A stretch of DNA of 64,000 nucleotides from Microbulbifer aggregans. Its GTDB lineage: Bacteria; Pseudomonadota; Gammaproteobacteria; Pseudomonadales; Cellvibrionaceae. The notes under the pieces were generated by a model. That model was not told the DNA's origin. It saw only the letters and a list, made by a program, of their open reading frames with translations, and did not search any database. The position numbers and the translations under genes are program-made. Of this stretch, positions 25,268-35,182 are shown one piece after another; positions within the stretch are counted from its first letter, which is position 1, and each line of letters begins with the position of its first letter. The DNA lies in the NCBI RefSeq assembly GCF_020524005.1, contig NZ_JAIVKK010000001.1:620001-684000 (forward strand), given 5' to 3'.

Positions 25268-27691
25268 CTATTCATTTTTCATTGTTTCCAGTCGCACCGG
25301 ATTTCCCACCAGCAAGCCGACCAGCGCGCCAATAAACAGGCACGCCAGCCACACCTGAAGCCAAAACCCGGGATAGAAATGCAGCGGCAACGCCCAACCA
25401 AAGGCAGCTGGATTGACCCGCGCCACCAGCACCCAACCGAGGAAAATGCCCAACGGTATGGCCAGCAACGCGAGCAAACCAGTCACCAGCATGCTATGTG
25501 CGACCAGGCGTCTACGCAGACTTTTGCGCGGTACGCCGTAAACATGCAGCAAGGTGTAACTCCCCTGCCGCATACGGAATGTAACCAGCCCCATCAGGGC
25601 CAGCGCAGTGCCGGTCAGAATCAGCGTCAGTGAGTTCAACAACCGCGTCATTTGAAAAGTGCGGGAGAACGCCCGGTTTGCCGCCGCCTTCAGTCCCGCC
25701 TGGTCGCGCAGGCGGCTGCCATTTAGCCAGGAATATTGCTCGGGCCAATCCCGCCAGCGCATGTTTTGGACATCGCTGACCCCCAGTACAAAAGCGGTGT
25801 AGCGGTTGGGCAGTGCATCAGTAACAACCTTCAGCGGTACCATAACTTCGCCCTCTGGTCGCCCATAGTCGGCGTAGATACCGAGCACCTCACGGGAGAG
25901 CTGTTGCGCTCCGGCGCGTATTTGAAGTCGATCTCCCACAGAGAGCGACTGCCGGCGAGCCAGCTGTTCGTTCACCAACACGCCGCCCGCAGCGAGTCGA
26001 TTCCAGACCGAAGGAACCGAAGCCAGAAAGGGCCAGTCCTGCAACAAGGGCGAATCCGGGTCTACCGCCAGCACATCCACTGGCAACACCGACGCCTCGG
26101 GCGAAAGGTCAGGTGGGCCCAGCAGTGCGCGGCCGCGCACCATTGGCAATACCGCAGTAATCCCCGGTACTTCCCGCAGCTGCCGACGCCAGGCTTCCGT
26201 GGCGATGGGACGGCCGGGATCCAGATACAGATCCCCCTGCAGGCGCTGGTCGAGCCAGCGGGCAAAGGTGGACTCAAATCCCGTGACCATGGCCTGTACA
26301 CCAATAGTGGTAGCAATGGCAAAAACGAGGGCAGTGAGGGGCAGGCCCAACAGCCGACACAACGCCCCCATCTCCGAGCAGGACCACTCCATGAGAGGAC
26401 GCCGGCCGCGTCGCTCCAAAAGCGCAAGTACGCCGCTCAATAATTCGGGCAATAAAATACCCACGCCAAGCAGGCACCCCATGGTCGACACGAATATCAC
26501 CCAGAGCGTATTCGTCGACAGTAAAACCACCAGCGATACGGAAGCCACTAGCAGCGCGCCGGCCCGGCGCCACCCTGCAGACTCCGCGCTACCCGTGCTA
26601 CTGGCGAAGGCCACTGCCCCGCCCCAGTGGCTCCGGCGCAGCGAAATCAAATCCAGACACGCCCAACCGACTACCACAGCAAGGATCAGTACCATGCCGA
26701 GCCAGGTTTTCACGGTGGGCGGTCTTTTCGTGAGAGCGTCAACGCTGAAAAGGCCGGCGAGCGTACCCTCAAAGCCTTCCGCCATCGCCGATGCCAACCG
26801 CTCGCCCAGGAAAACACCGAGGATGCCGCCCACCGAAGCCACCAAAAGCACTTCCACGATCAACGCCCAGCGTAGGTGCGCTGACCGCACACCCAGGCGC
26901 ACCATAATCTCCAGACTGCGGCGCCGCTGCTCCAGCGCAAAGCGGTATACGCTGCGTACCAACAATGCTGCCACCAGCAGCGCAAGTGCACCCAGTGCAT
27001 TGAGGCTGAGCAGAAATGCATCCACCATCGGATCGGGTTTTACCCCGTAGTCTTCGACTTGTGACAGGTAGTCTGGCGGGAGCGGCGAGCGTTCCGTCTC
27101 GGCCGCGGGCAACAGAATGGCAAGGGTACCCTGACCGCCCGCTGCCAGTTCCGCCGCTAGGGAAATATCCGTAAACAACTGCCCGCGCGGCAGCCCTTCA
27201 AAAGATTCAAGATGCATACCTGCGGCACCCGGCAGCGACGCTTGCCGCCAGCGCGCCAGGTCCGCCGGGCTGCCGAGCAATACCCGGCGATTGAGAGAAG
27301 ACAGCAGCTTATCCGCAATATTTGTGCGCGCATTATTCCCATCCGGCAACTCGCGGTATTGCAGTAGACAACCGGCACTGAACGGATCGATGCCAATCAC
27401 TGTGGGCGCGTCACTGACAGGAAACCGTACTTCCAGCTGTGGCGATGCGCAGAGCCCCACCCGGCGCAATTGCACAAAATCCTCAACTGCCAGCGGATGT
27501 CCATCTTCACGCACCACACGCACCAGCGGCTCAAGTGCCGCACGGGAACGGGCGACGGCATTTTCCGCAGAGCCGGTAAGCGCACGCACCCCGCTCCAGA
27601 GCATGGCAGCACATACCAGGATCAGCAGCAACCCCGCCAGTTGTCCCGGGTGGCGGCGGTAATGGCTCAGGAAGACAGTGCCGAGTCCCAT
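25268..27691 (-). CDS. ABC transporter permease, fused FtsX-type (AttFG/LolCE-like)
   Basis: Inner-membrane subunit of a type VII-like (FtsX/LolC-E/MacB) ABC system that drives extraction or periplasmic work rather than classical transport. The 807 residues carry an N-terminal helix, a periplasmic domain, three helices with RRRSLEIMVRLGVRSAHLRW, two central helices, a second periplasmic domain, and three C-terminal helices (TFRMRQGSYTLLHVYGVPRK). This corresponds to two FtsX units in one chain. The ATG has GGAAGGAG about ten bases upstream and overlaps the end of the ATPase gene by 25 bases. Confidence 0.9.
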   Translation of the reverse strand: MGLGTVFLSHYRRHPGQLAGLLLILVCAAMLWSGVRALTGSAENAVARSRAALEPLVRVVREDGHPLAVEDFVQLRRVGLCASPQLEVRFPVSDAPTVIGIDPFSAGCLLQYRELPDGNNARTNIADKLLSSLNRRVLLGSPADLARWRQASLPGAAGMHLESFEGLPRGQLFTDISLAAELAAGGQGTLAILLPAAETERSPLPPDYLSQVEDYGVKPDPMVDAFLLSLNALGALALLVAALLVRSVYRFALEQRRRSLEIMVRLGVRSAHLRWALIVEVLLVASVGGILGVFLGERLASAMAEGFEGTLAGLFSVDALTKRPPTVKTWLGMVLILAVVVGWACLDLISLRRSHWGGAVAFASSTGSAESAGWRRAGALLVASVSLVVLLSTNTLWVIFVSTMGCLLGVGILLPELLSGVLALLERRGRRPLMEWSCSEMGALCRLLGLPLTALVFAIATTIGVQAMVTGFESTFARWLDQRLQGDLYLDPGRPIATEAWRRQLREVPGITAVLPMVRGRALLGPPDLSPEASVLPVDVLAVDPDSPLLQDWPFLASVPSVWNRLAAGGVLVNEQLARRQSLSVGDRLQIRAGAQQLSREVLGIYADYGRPEGEVMVPLKVVTDALPNRYTAFVLGVSDVQNMRWRDWPEQYSWLNGSRLRDQAGLKAAANRAFSRTFQMTRLLNSLTLILTGTALALMGLVTFRMRQGSYTLLHVYGVPRKSLRRRLVAHSMLVTGLLALLAIPLGIFLGWVLVARVNPAAFGWALPLHFYPGFWLQVWLACLFIGALVGLLVGNPVRLETMKNE

Positions 27692-28353
27692 GGGTGCAGG
27701 GCTCCTTCCCGCAATTCGAGAATCCGGTCGCAGCGTTGCGCCAACTCAGGATTATGGGTAACGATCAGCGCTCCGAGGCTGCGCTCGCGGATTGCATCGA
27801 AAAACAGCGGTGCAACGCGCTGGGCGGTGGCATAGTCGAGGCTACCGGTGGGCTCATCAGCCAGAATCAGTTGCGGCTGCATCGCAAAAGCACAAGCCAG
27901 CGCGGCCCGCTGCCGCTGGCCACCGGAAAGCTGATCGGGATAACGCTGTGCGGTATCCGCGATACCCAGACGCTCCATAAGCGCATCACCGTTGTGCCGG
28001 TGCACGCCGGCGAGTCCGGCGCGAAAAGCGATATTGCGGGAAACTGTGAGTGTGGGGATCAGGTTGCCATCCTGGAATAACGTGGCGATGCGGGTGCGGC
28101 GCAGCTCGGCCCAGTCACTGTCGGTGAGATCTGAATGCGCCCGACCGAATACCTGCAACTCGCCGCGCTCGGCCGGCAACAGACCATTGAGCAGATTCAG
28201 CAGCGTACTCTTGCCAGAACCCGAGGGCCCGATTACCGCTACGGCCTCTCCTCGATGCAACTCGAAGGATACGCCGGACAGTACATGGACCTGCTCACGG
28301 CCATTGCTGTATGAGCGGCTAAGGTCCCGGGCCTGGATCAGAGTATCGCGCAT
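27667..28353 (-). CDS. ABC transporter ATP-binding protein, LolD/MacB type
   Basis: Cytoplasmic ATPase partner of the permease downstream. Its 228 residues include Walker A ([11 protein letters not shown]), Q-loop region ([15 protein letters not shown]), signature ([12 protein letters not shown]), Walker B ([12 protein letters not shown]) and switch His ([10 protein letters not shown]). Sequence style places it with LolD/FtsE-class ATPases. It is the first gene of the Att-like set, and its 3' end overlaps the permease start. I infer that ATPase, permease, 4-TM protein and lipocalin-like protein form one envelope system. Confidence 0.94.
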   Translation of the reverse strand: MRDTLIQARDLSRSYSNGREQVHVLSGVSFELHRGEAVAVIGPSGSGKSTLLNLLNGLLPAERGELQVFGRAHSDLTDSDWAELRRTRIATLFQDGNLIPTLTVSRNIAFRAGLAGVHRHNGDALMERLGIADTAQRYPDQLSGGQRQRAALACAFAMQPQLILADEPTGSLDYATAQRVAPLFFDAIRERSLGALIVTHNPELAQRCDRILELREGALHPWDSALSS

Positions 28354-28389
28354 AGTTCGCCGGTATGGCTGAAGAGAATTCCTTTTAGT

Positions 28390-29169
28390 CTATCGCACGT
28401 GGTAATGATCAAACAGGGCGTGGCGCACCTGCATACCTTTCACTGCAGTGTCAGGCACTGGCATCGATCGGAATGTGTACTCAGATCCGTCCATTTGCAA
28501 AACGACATCACACACCCGCACCGGCGGAGTAATACCCGATTTACCTGGTGGCGCCTTGATGAGTTTGCAGTTATGCAAAGTGAACCGTTCGCGCGGAATC
28601 TCAGTAGTAAAAAAGTAGCCCCACCACTCAAAACAGATCACGCCGACCAACAATAGCAGTGCAGGCGTACTCCAGCGGGCGTGGCATTTAAACCAGTGGC
28701 GAGCACGTATAAACAGCAGGAGCGTCCCAACCATCTGGACCACCACCAAGAGATATCGCTGATCAAACGGTAACAACCAGCGGGTATTTCCCAATACCAG
28801 AATCAGCCACGGCCCCAGGACAAGCAACACCAGAACAGCAGACCACGTCAAACGTGTATCCGGGCAACGGGCAAACAGACTGAGCAGGACAAGCGCGGTG
28901 AACAAATAAGCCACCCCACCCCAGGCCACAATCAGTAGTGGGCTGAGCAGTACCAGGGCGCTGGTACCGCGGTCAATGTCCAGCATCGGGATATTGATCA
29001 CCACGATACCGACCAGATACAGCAAACCGACCAAAGCAAACGCCGGCCACGGGTAGCGCAGCACCAGTTTGAACAGGCGGCCGAGTATTACGTGAATCGC
29101 AGTGGTGAATACACCGACCGGGGCAACGAGGCTATAGTCTCTTTTGGAGCTACTTTCTGACGTGGACAT
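28390..29169 (-). CDS. Multi-pass membrane protein with C-terminal soluble domain, unknown
   Basis: No family recognised. About 259 residues: a short hydrophilic N-terminus (MSTSESSSKRDYS), five or six hydrophobic segments between residues about 40 and 185, then a soluble tail with three Cys (LHNCKLIKA, VRVCDVVLQ) that ends DHYHVR. The ATG at 29169 is chosen because the preceding in-frame codons from 29241 read as basic, uninformative sequence. It lies 36 bases upstream of the ABC ATPase gene on the same strand and could be part of that operon. Confidence 0.7.
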   Translation of the reverse strand: MSTSESSSKRDYSLVAPVGVFTTAIHVILGRLFKLVLRYPWPAFALVGLLYLVGIVVINIPMLDIDRGTSALVLLSPLLIVAWGGVAYLFTALVLLSLFARCPDTRLTWSAVLVLLVLGPWLILVLGNTRWLLPFDQRYLLVVVQMVGTLLLFIRARHWFKCHARWSTPALLLLVGVICFEWWGYFFTTEIPRERFTLHNCKLIKAPPGKSGITPPVRVCDVVLQMDGSEYTFRSMPVPDTAVKGMQVRHALFDHYHVR

Positions 29170-29341
29170 ACTTCTCGCACTCGGACGCTGGGCGCGGCAG
29201 TGTATATTTTTTCCGCGTTGCCCGGTAGCAACGCCGGGCAATCAATCTTCCGCTGAGCCCTGATCCCACATGCACCTTCAACGGAATGTCCAACTCTCAA
29301 TTTTTCGCGCAACGAATTCCGCAAAAGCTAAGGGTTCGCAA

Positions 29342-31138
29342 TCAGTGCCAGAATTTAATTGGCAGAACACCCTGACTGAACAGTAAAACACACAGCATCA
29401 ACAGGGAAAAACATCCCCAAAAATCGATTTTGCTCGCTCTCGAGTGCCTAAAAAGCATAAACGCAGCTGCGATCAGCAAAACGGGCAGTAATCCGCTCAA
29501 CCCCGCCATGGTCAGCGCGGCCGGCGTCATTTCACCGAACTTCAGAAAACTTTGTTGGGTAAACAGGTAAACGGGAAGTGCAAACGCCAGGAGGTTGAAA
29601 TATGGCAGCAGCAGTGCCCTGGATCCAATTGCCTCACGGGAAAACAGTAGCCACGTCCCCCGGAGCAAAATCATCAACAGGCCAACCAAGCCCGCCAGCA
29701 ACACCAGCCAGCTACTAAGCATTGGCAAGATAGACTGCTTCCGATATGTCTTCAGTCCATCACTGAAGCGCGTTGAATCGCCAAACATAAATACATGGGA
29801 TGGCAGAACACGTGTCGAATCGCGGAATAACGCTTCGCTAACGGGCTCCAGTAATTTCGCCGGTTTCTGCAAGGATTCCAGCAATAGGTTCCCGCCCTGC
29901 TCCGCGCTGATCCATACGCTCCCGAACATGTAATCCAGCCAGGAGAATTGCGCCATACTATTTGGCGACAACACGTAAAGCCCGGTGTAATCCGCCAGAT
30001 CGGCTGGCTGCCACTTTGCCGTCGCCTTGCCCGGCGAACGCAGGTTCAATTGTTCGATAAAGAGCTCGTTGAATTTTTCATAATCCGCCCGCTCATTGTC
30101 GGTATTGATTGCGTAAAAGAAGCCCTTGTTTTCTTCCGGGAACAGGCAGAGTTGCGCCCTGAAACCAAAGGTCGTACCAGGATGACAGTGCCCCACCACA
30201 CCGTGGCGGTCTCTCGATGCCAGGGCGAGACCATGCCCGTTATCCAGGCCATGCCTGGCGGCATCGGTGGTTGTTGGCGTACCCAGATTCTTCATTAACG
30301 CCGGCAGGATAAACGGCCTCCCACTGAGCTCACCATCACCCAGCATAAAGGCCATCAGTCTCGACATATCTCCTACTGTCGTGGTGAACTGCCCGGCCGG
30401 CCTGAGGATCATGGGCACAGATTCCAGCGGCACGCCACCTTCCACATACCCCATTGCAAGGGCCGGATCTTCCGACTGGGCAATGAAATGAAAGCTGCTG
30501 TCTTGCATACCCAGAGGCAGAAGTAGCTCACGCTGCAGGTAATCCTCAAAGTGCTGCCCGGTCACCGCTTCGATCACCATCCCCAACAGGGTGTATCCCA
30601 TATTCGAATACGAGTACTGGCTGCCAGGCCTTGAGCGCACGTACAGTAAACTGGGATCGGATGACGGGAAGGCTTCACTCAATGGCACATCAGGCACGAA
30701 GCTCAAATTGAATAATTGCCATATGCGGACATTGTCGAGCCCAGACGTATGTTCCAAAAGATGCCGCACCGTAACAGGTGCCTCACCGGCCCACGGATTT
30801 TGCCAGTTGAGCTCGGGCAATAAACCTTCAACACTGGTCTCCAGTAAGAGCTTGTCTTCAGAAACCAGTCTCAACACTCCAAGGGCAAGCACCGTCTTGC
30901 CGACAGACCCGACCTGAACCTTGGTGCCGGTCCCCATCGACGTTGGCCTGACTATCTCGGCCAACCCCGCAGCGCCGGACGACGGAGAACCCGGGCGATA
31001 GACGCTCCATGCAATACCGGCAAGATCCTGCCCGGCAAGTAGTTCAGCGACCCCATTCTCCACGAGGGTATCCTCTGCAAAGGCAATCGGGACAGACAGT
31101 AAAAAGAGGATAAAAGCGGTAACACGGTGTTTTAACAT
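29342..31138 (-). CDS. Serine beta-lactamase-fold hydrolase with C-terminal membrane domain
   Basis: Class C beta-lactamase/penicillin-binding-protein-like hydrolase, exported by a signal peptide (MLKHRVTAFILFLLSVPIAFA). The catalytic Ser-x-x-Lys is SVGK, the second motif is the YSN of YSYSNMGYTLLG, and the third appears as HPG in GHCHPGTTFGF. After a linker domain, the last 150 residues hold four hydrophobic helices (LSSWLVLLAGLVGLLMILL and on), anchoring it in the inner membrane. The role could be esterase or D-peptidase; a resistance function is not indicated. The ATG at 31138 opens the signal peptide; 31153 and a longer 31204 start are alternatives. Confidence 0.88.
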   Translation of the reverse strand: MLKHRVTAFILFLLSVPIAFAEDTLVENGVAELLAGQDLAGIAWSVYRPGSPSSGAAGLAEIVRPTSMGTGTKVQVGSVGKTVLALGVLRLVSEDKLLLETSVEGLLPELNWQNPWAGEAPVTVRHLLEHTSGLDNVRIWQLFNLSFVPDVPLSEAFPSSDPSLLYVRSRPGSQYSYSNMGYTLLGMVIEAVTGQHFEDYLQRELLLPLGMQDSSFHFIAQSEDPALAMGYVEGGVPLESVPMILRPAGQFTTTVGDMSRLMAFMLGDGELSGRPFILPALMKNLGTPTTTDAARHGLDNGHGLALASRDRHGVVGHCHPGTTFGFRAQLCLFPEENKGFFYAINTDNERADYEKFNELFIEQLNLRSPGKATAKWQPADLADYTGLYVLSPNSMAQFSWLDYMFGSVWISAEQGGNLLLESLQKPAKLLEPVSEALFRDSTRVLPSHVFMFGDSTRFSDGLKTYRKQSILPMLSSWLVLLAGLVGLLMILLRGTWLLFSREAIGSRALLLPYFNLLAFALPVYLFTQQSFLKFGEMTPAALTMAGLSGLLPVLLIAAAFMLFRHSRASKIDFWGCFSLLMLCVLLFSQGVLPIKFWH

Positions 31139-31220
31139 TGGGAACAAACTCATCCTTGAAGAATTCTGGTTCCGCGTCACGCTGGGAAAGCCGGCGCAGA
31201 ACACCTGGCAGAACGCCTAC

Positions 31221-31679
31221 CTATAGCTTCCGCAGCATTATATCCACGGCTTGCCCGTGATACTCGGTAGTGCTGATGGTCTTCCAGCCGAGGCGCTCGT
31301 AGTATTCACGTGTGCGCGGGGTAAAGAGATAAAGCTGCGGGATATTGTTCGATACGCAGTGGGCGAGCAGTTTTTCGACAAGCTTCCTGCCCACACCCAA
31401 ACTGCGGAATTCCGGCTTTACATAAAAATTTGCCAGCCACGGCCCCCAGCGCGCTTCAATATCCATATCCCTGGGTAAAACACTGATCGAGCCCAACAGC
31501 TCATCATTTTCTATAGCGATGAATGTTGTAGGAACAGCATCCTGACCGAGGCATTTGGCCAGTTCCGATTTGAAATCCTCCAGGGACTCATCCGGGTAAA
31601 GGTCGCTCCACTCGTCAAAGTGCCAAAGCGCCAGAAGCTCGATCATACCGGGTATTTCGGACAGGTTTACAATATCCAT
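31221..31679 (-). CDS. GNAT family N-acetyltransferase
   Basis: Cytoplasmic acetyl-CoA-dependent transferase, substrate unknown. The 152 residues show the GNAT core: strand-rich TFIAIENDELLGSISVLP, then NFYVKPEFRSLGVGRKLVEKLL, with an R-x-x-G-x-G/A-type acetyl-CoA loop (RSLGVG), and the final YYERLGWKTI. It lies about 80 bases upstream of the serine hydrolase gene on the same strand, so the two may be co-transcribed. Confidence 0.88.
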   Translation of the reverse strand: MDIVNLSEIPGMIELLALWHFDEWSDLYPDESLEDFKSELAKCLGQDAVPTTFIAIENDELLGSISVLPRDMDIEARWGPWLANFYVKPEFRSLGVGRKLVEKLLAHCVSNNIPQLYLFTPRTREYYERLGWKTISTTEYHGQAVDIMLRKL

Positions 31680-31944
31680 CTAACTCGACCTCTCACACTA
31701 CAGGCCCGGATTCCGAGCATTGTTCCGGGAACCCGAAGCCGCCCCGTCTCAAAACGTACACATTTCAAACAGAATACTGATTCACAAGCGACCCGCGGAC
31801 GCTATCAAAAATGCGGAAATGAAGCCACAAAATCGCCGTCCATATACGCGACCCAGGCTGCGAGAGTTTGTGATTTACAGCAACAAATAACACCACAGCT
31901 TCTCTATACTCGCGGCTTTGTCGCACTTCACCTATGAGGTATCT

Positions 31945-32373
31945 ATGAAACTGCTCCGTTTTGCCCTGCCCCTTCTGGCAACTTTTATCAGCGCACCATC
32001 ACTCGCAAGCAGTAACAATGGGTTCGGCATCGGCGTCGCCTACGATCTGGGCGCTGGCGTGACCGCACAGTTTCGCGGCACCTCCATCTTTGCGAATAGC
32101 GATGCTCTGGCGGTCGATATGCGGGTACAGAACTTCCGTAATGATCGCGGCACCCTGTTTGCGTATATCGACGCGGGTGGCTTTTATGAGGATGGCGGCC
32201 GTGACGATTACAATGACCGCGCCGGTGTGCGCCTACCGATAGGCCTCAGCTTCCGAATTGCTCCGAGCGTACAGGCCTACATCCAGGCAGTACCCAACTT
32301 CGCTTTCAGCGATAACGACAACAAGGAAGGCTTTGAAGTTGATGGCGCGCTGGGCCTTCGCCTGCGCTTCTGA
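31945..32373 (+). CDS. Small exported beta-barrel-like protein
   Basis: Function unknown. The 142-residue protein has a signal peptide (MKLLRFALPLLATFISAPSLA) and a mature part of alternating strands (GFGIGVAYDLGAGVTAQFRG, LFAYIDAGGFYEDG, SVQAYIQAVPNF). It ends LGLRLRF; a terminal Phe after aromatic/aliphatic alternation is typical of BAM-inserted outer-membrane proteins. GAGGT precedes the ATG by seven bases, which decides this start over an earlier in-frame GTG/TTG. It is monocistronic and ends at a strong terminator. Confidence 0.78.
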   Translation: MKLLRFALPLLATFISAPSLASSNNGFGIGVAYDLGAGVTAQFRGTSIFANSDALAVDMRVQNFRNDRGTLFAYIDAGGFYEDGGRDDYNDRAGVRLPIGLSFRIAPSVQAYIQAVPNFAFSDNDNKEGFEVDGALGLRLRF

Positions 32374-32450
32374 CACTCAGGAAAGCAGATATCGCATCTG
32401 ATTCATAGCAAGCCGCTCACCTTTACCTCCAGAGAGAACGGCCAGTAAAC

Positions 32451-32482
32451 AAAAAAGGGACTGAAATTTCAGTCCCTTTTTT
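32451..32482. terminator. Bidirectional Rho-independent terminator
   Basis: A perfect 32-base palindrome: six A, GGGACTGAAA, TTTCAGTCCC and six T. It lies between the convergent small barrel gene (plus) and M20 dipeptidase gene (minus), and has a T-run on either strand. Confidence 0.93.
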
Positions 32483-32513
32483 ATTGGGCGGAATAAAACA
32501 TTCGCCATTAAAT

Positions 32514-34025
32514 CTACAGATTGGCGATCTCGATCATCATCGCCGTGTACATTTTCAGGTTCAGGCGCAGCTGATCCACGGTGATGAATTCGTGCTCCGA
32601 GTGGCCAGTGTAGGCCTTGCCTGGCATCGACGGCCCGAAACTGACCGCATTCGGCAGCAGTTTGGCGTTAGTGGAACCCCCGATGGCCACCGGGCCCGCG
32701 TCCTCAATACCGGTAAAGTGGCGGAACACTTTCAGCAGAGGCTGCACCTGGGGCGCATCGTCCGCGCGGTAGGGTTGCCCCAGATGCACGCCTACATCGG
32801 CCATCTCGATACCAGTCTTTTTCTGCCAGCCGTCGATAGCACTGTGGATCTGCTTCTCCAACAGCTCGGCGGTCTTGCCGGTGGGGCGGCGCAGGTTCAG
32901 GTGGCTGGTCAGCCCGTTGTCGCTAACTTTCACCATGGTCAGCGCGCCGGTCATCGGTCCCATAAAGTCATCCCTGTAGGCGATATCACCAAACTGCTCG
33001 GCGGTGATACCGATGCCGATCAGATCATTGATATAGCGCACCGTAGCGCCGGCGGCATTGGCCGGCCATTCGTAGTTACCCAGTGCGTCGGCAAGGAAGG
33101 CAATGGCATTGATACCGTGCTCCGGCTCGGAACTGTGGGTGGCCACGCCGCGAGACGTGATTTCCAGTAAACCGTCTTTACGTGCGAACTCGAACTTCAC
33201 CTGCGGATGCTGCGCGGCGCGGGCACGGATTGCCTTCTCCAGCGCAGGCGTCGGGTTGGCAACGCTAGCATGGGCCTCATCCGGTACCTGGCTGCCAAAG
33301 TAGCCACCTTGGAAATTACTCAGGTAGGGCTTGCTATTGTCTGCCACCGCCGCGTCGGCAAAGGTCGCACGGATTTCGCTCCACCCCTTCTCGGCGGTCA
33401 CCACCGGGTAGTTTGCATCGATGGTGATGTTGTACGCAGGCATATCGTAATCTTTCAGGAACGCCTGCAACGGCGCCCAATCGGATTCCTCACCCAGGTA
33501 GACAATCAGCTCCACGCGCCGCTTCATCGGCACGCCCTTGTCCTTGATCGCCTTCATCGAATAGAGGGCGGTAGCGATTGGCCCCTTGTCGTCCTCGCTG
33601 CCACGGGCGATCAGCTTGCCCGGCTCGCTGGTACGATCCAGCTCGAACGGGCTCTTCTTCCACTTCGCCGGGTTGGCCGGCTGCACATCACCGTGGGTGA
33701 CGATACCGATCTTCTCCTCGCCCTGCCCCAGCGCAACGATCACCACATAGCCGTGATCCTCGCACTCCAGTCCCAGCCCCTCCGCCTTGCCGCACAGGGT
33801 GTCCTTGAAGCCGGTGAACTCCGGGTTCTTCTCCAGCGGCAGGTCTTCCCGCGCCACGGTCTCGAACTGCACCAGTTCGGCGAGGGTATCGGTCATCGCT
33901 GCTTCGTATTTATCCACCGCGTAGTCCGCGGTCTTCTGCGCTACCGGCGAGACACCCGCTGCCGCGGCCAGCGGGCACAGCAACAACGGTGCCGCAATCC
34001 GTACAATTTTGGAACGGAATTTCAC
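32514..34025 (-). CDS. M20 family dipeptidase, exported
   Basis: Di-zinc aminoacylase-type dipeptidase, probably periplasmic: the N-terminus has a signal peptide (IVRIAAPLLLCPLAAAAG). Zinc-site motifs are VTHGDVQPA, ARGSEDDKGP (bridging Asp) and the general-base pair LGEESDW. A dimerisation/lid domain (about 220-370) and the C-terminal His in TGHSEHEFI complete the 503-residue fold. The start is GTG with GGAGTGAT upstream; no ATG fits the signal peptide. Likely monocistronic. Confidence 0.92.
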   Translation of the reverse strand: MKFRSKIVRIAAPLLLCPLAAAAGVSPVAQKTADYAVDKYEAAMTDTLAELVQFETVAREDLPLEKNPEFTGFKDTLCGKAEGLGLECEDHGYVVIVALGQGEEKIGIVTHGDVQPANPAKWKKSPFELDRTSEPGKLIARGSEDDKGPIATALYSMKAIKDKGVPMKRRVELIVYLGEESDWAPLQAFLKDYDMPAYNITIDANYPVVTAEKGWSEIRATFADAAVADNSKPYLSNFQGGYFGSQVPDEAHASVANPTPALEKAIRARAAQHPQVKFEFARKDGLLEITSRGVATHSSEPEHGINAIAFLADALGNYEWPANAAGATVRYINDLIGIGITAEQFGDIAYRDDFMGPMTGALTMVKVSDNGLTSHLNLRRPTGKTAELLEKQIHSAIDGWQKKTGIEMADVGVHLGQPYRADDAPQVQPLLKVFRHFTGIEDAGPVAIGGSTNAKLLPNAVSFGPSMPGKAYTGHSEHEFITVDQLRLNLKMYTAMMIEIANL

Positions 34026-34264
34026 AGATCACTCCATAGGTCAGGGTAAAGGGGTCACAAGAATCACGCATTGTACCCTCCCAGCGGAGCCAAATCCCGC
34101 CCGGCGCGGCGCGGCGAACGTCCACTGCGATCTACCGATGACCAGTCCGCGGCTAAAAAGGTAAGCCGCAAAATACGGTGATCTGCCCGGAAGGTGACAA
34201 TCGAGCTTTTCCGCCTTGTACGGCTGCTAATTCTTGCGCGATCCTGGTCAGCTACACCGCAAAG

Positions 34265-35005
34265 TTATCGGAGCAGGACGGTTTTGGCGAACAGGATAAA
34301 AGCGGTTGCCGCAACCACCGACACCAGAAAACACACAATATGCGCATCCTTTTCCGGCGGAATTTCTTCCCGTATTGCCATAATGATGATCCCACCGGCC
34401 ACAAACATCGTGGCAAATTTCGTCCACACAGAAAGCTGCCCCGCAATCAATGAGGCGATCCAGCCTAAAATCAAACAGGCGCAGAACACCCAGCGAAGGA
34501 ACTTCGGGTATCGGCGCGGGTAACGTTTCCAGATGTGGAAATTGATACCGACAAAATGCATCCCAAAGGCAAAAACCAGTACAAGGTAACCGAACCAGTT
34601 TCCACTGGGCCACTCGCCCAACAGGAAGCCAATCTGGGCGTAGTAAAGACCGAAAACACCGAAAATCAGTACTTCACCAAATGAAACCCTGGCCTTCGCC
34701 ACCTTGAACTCTTCAGCCAGTCCCTTGTTTGCAGTTACCAGAAACACAACGAAGCCAGCAAGTGCAACCAGGTACGCCTGAAGGCCAATAGGTAATACGG
34801 GGGTATAGGCGTCAGTCACATTAAGTAACGCCTGAACTTCGGCCAGTTTGGGTAACAGCGTGAGGAACACGTAAGTGATCCCAATACCGGCGGAAACGCT
34901 TAATATGGGCGGGTGGGTGCTATTTTGAAAAACAGACCAATAGGGAATCGTCACCGCCACCAGAGACAATGCAAGAACAGCCAGAAAAGACACATAAATG
35001 GTCAT
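34265..35005 (-). CDS. Multi-pass membrane protein with weak resemblance to ZIP metal transporters
   Basis: About 246 residues with seven or eight hydrophobic segments. SAGIGITYVFLTLLPKLAE early and FVAGGIIIMAIREEIPPE late resemble the first and last helices of ZIP-family proteins, but the metal-binding His/Asp pairs of the ZIP core are not evident, so transport is uncertain. The ATG at 35005 has AGGTAGCG upstream, which decides it over a longer frame from 35083 with a basic, non-conserved extension. Same strand as the SDR gene, 177 bases downstream. Confidence 0.72.
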   Translation of the reverse strand: MTIYVSFLAVLALSLVAVTIPYWSVFQNSTHPPILSVSAGIGITYVFLTLLPKLAEVQALLNVTDAYTPVLPIGLQAYLVALAGFVVFLVTANKGLAEEFKVAKARVSFGEVLIFGVFGLYYAQIGFLLGEWPSGNWFGYLVLVFAFGMHFVGINFHIWKRYPRRYPKFLRWVFCACLILGWIASLIAGQLSVWTKFATMFVAGGIIIMAIREEIPPEKDAHIVCFLVSVVAATAFILFAKTVLLR

Positions 35006-35182
35006 ATCGCTACCTTTGGATTGCGTACCAGCCCTTCTGCCAACCGAAAAATACTTGCCACCAGAGGAGTTTGCTCTACACATTTATGCCAATCTGTTTT
35101 CCCCCAGCTCACTGGTTTTATACCCGTAGCCAAACCGCCAATGGCGTCCGTTAAAACTGATCAAATCGGCCTGAGATGCTCT

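Noticed and set aside
29342..31138. Antibiotic-resistance beta-lactamase
   Set aside because: The SVGK/YSN/HPG motifs and the C-terminal membrane domain fit the wider serine hydrolase family; nothing points to a resistance enzyme.
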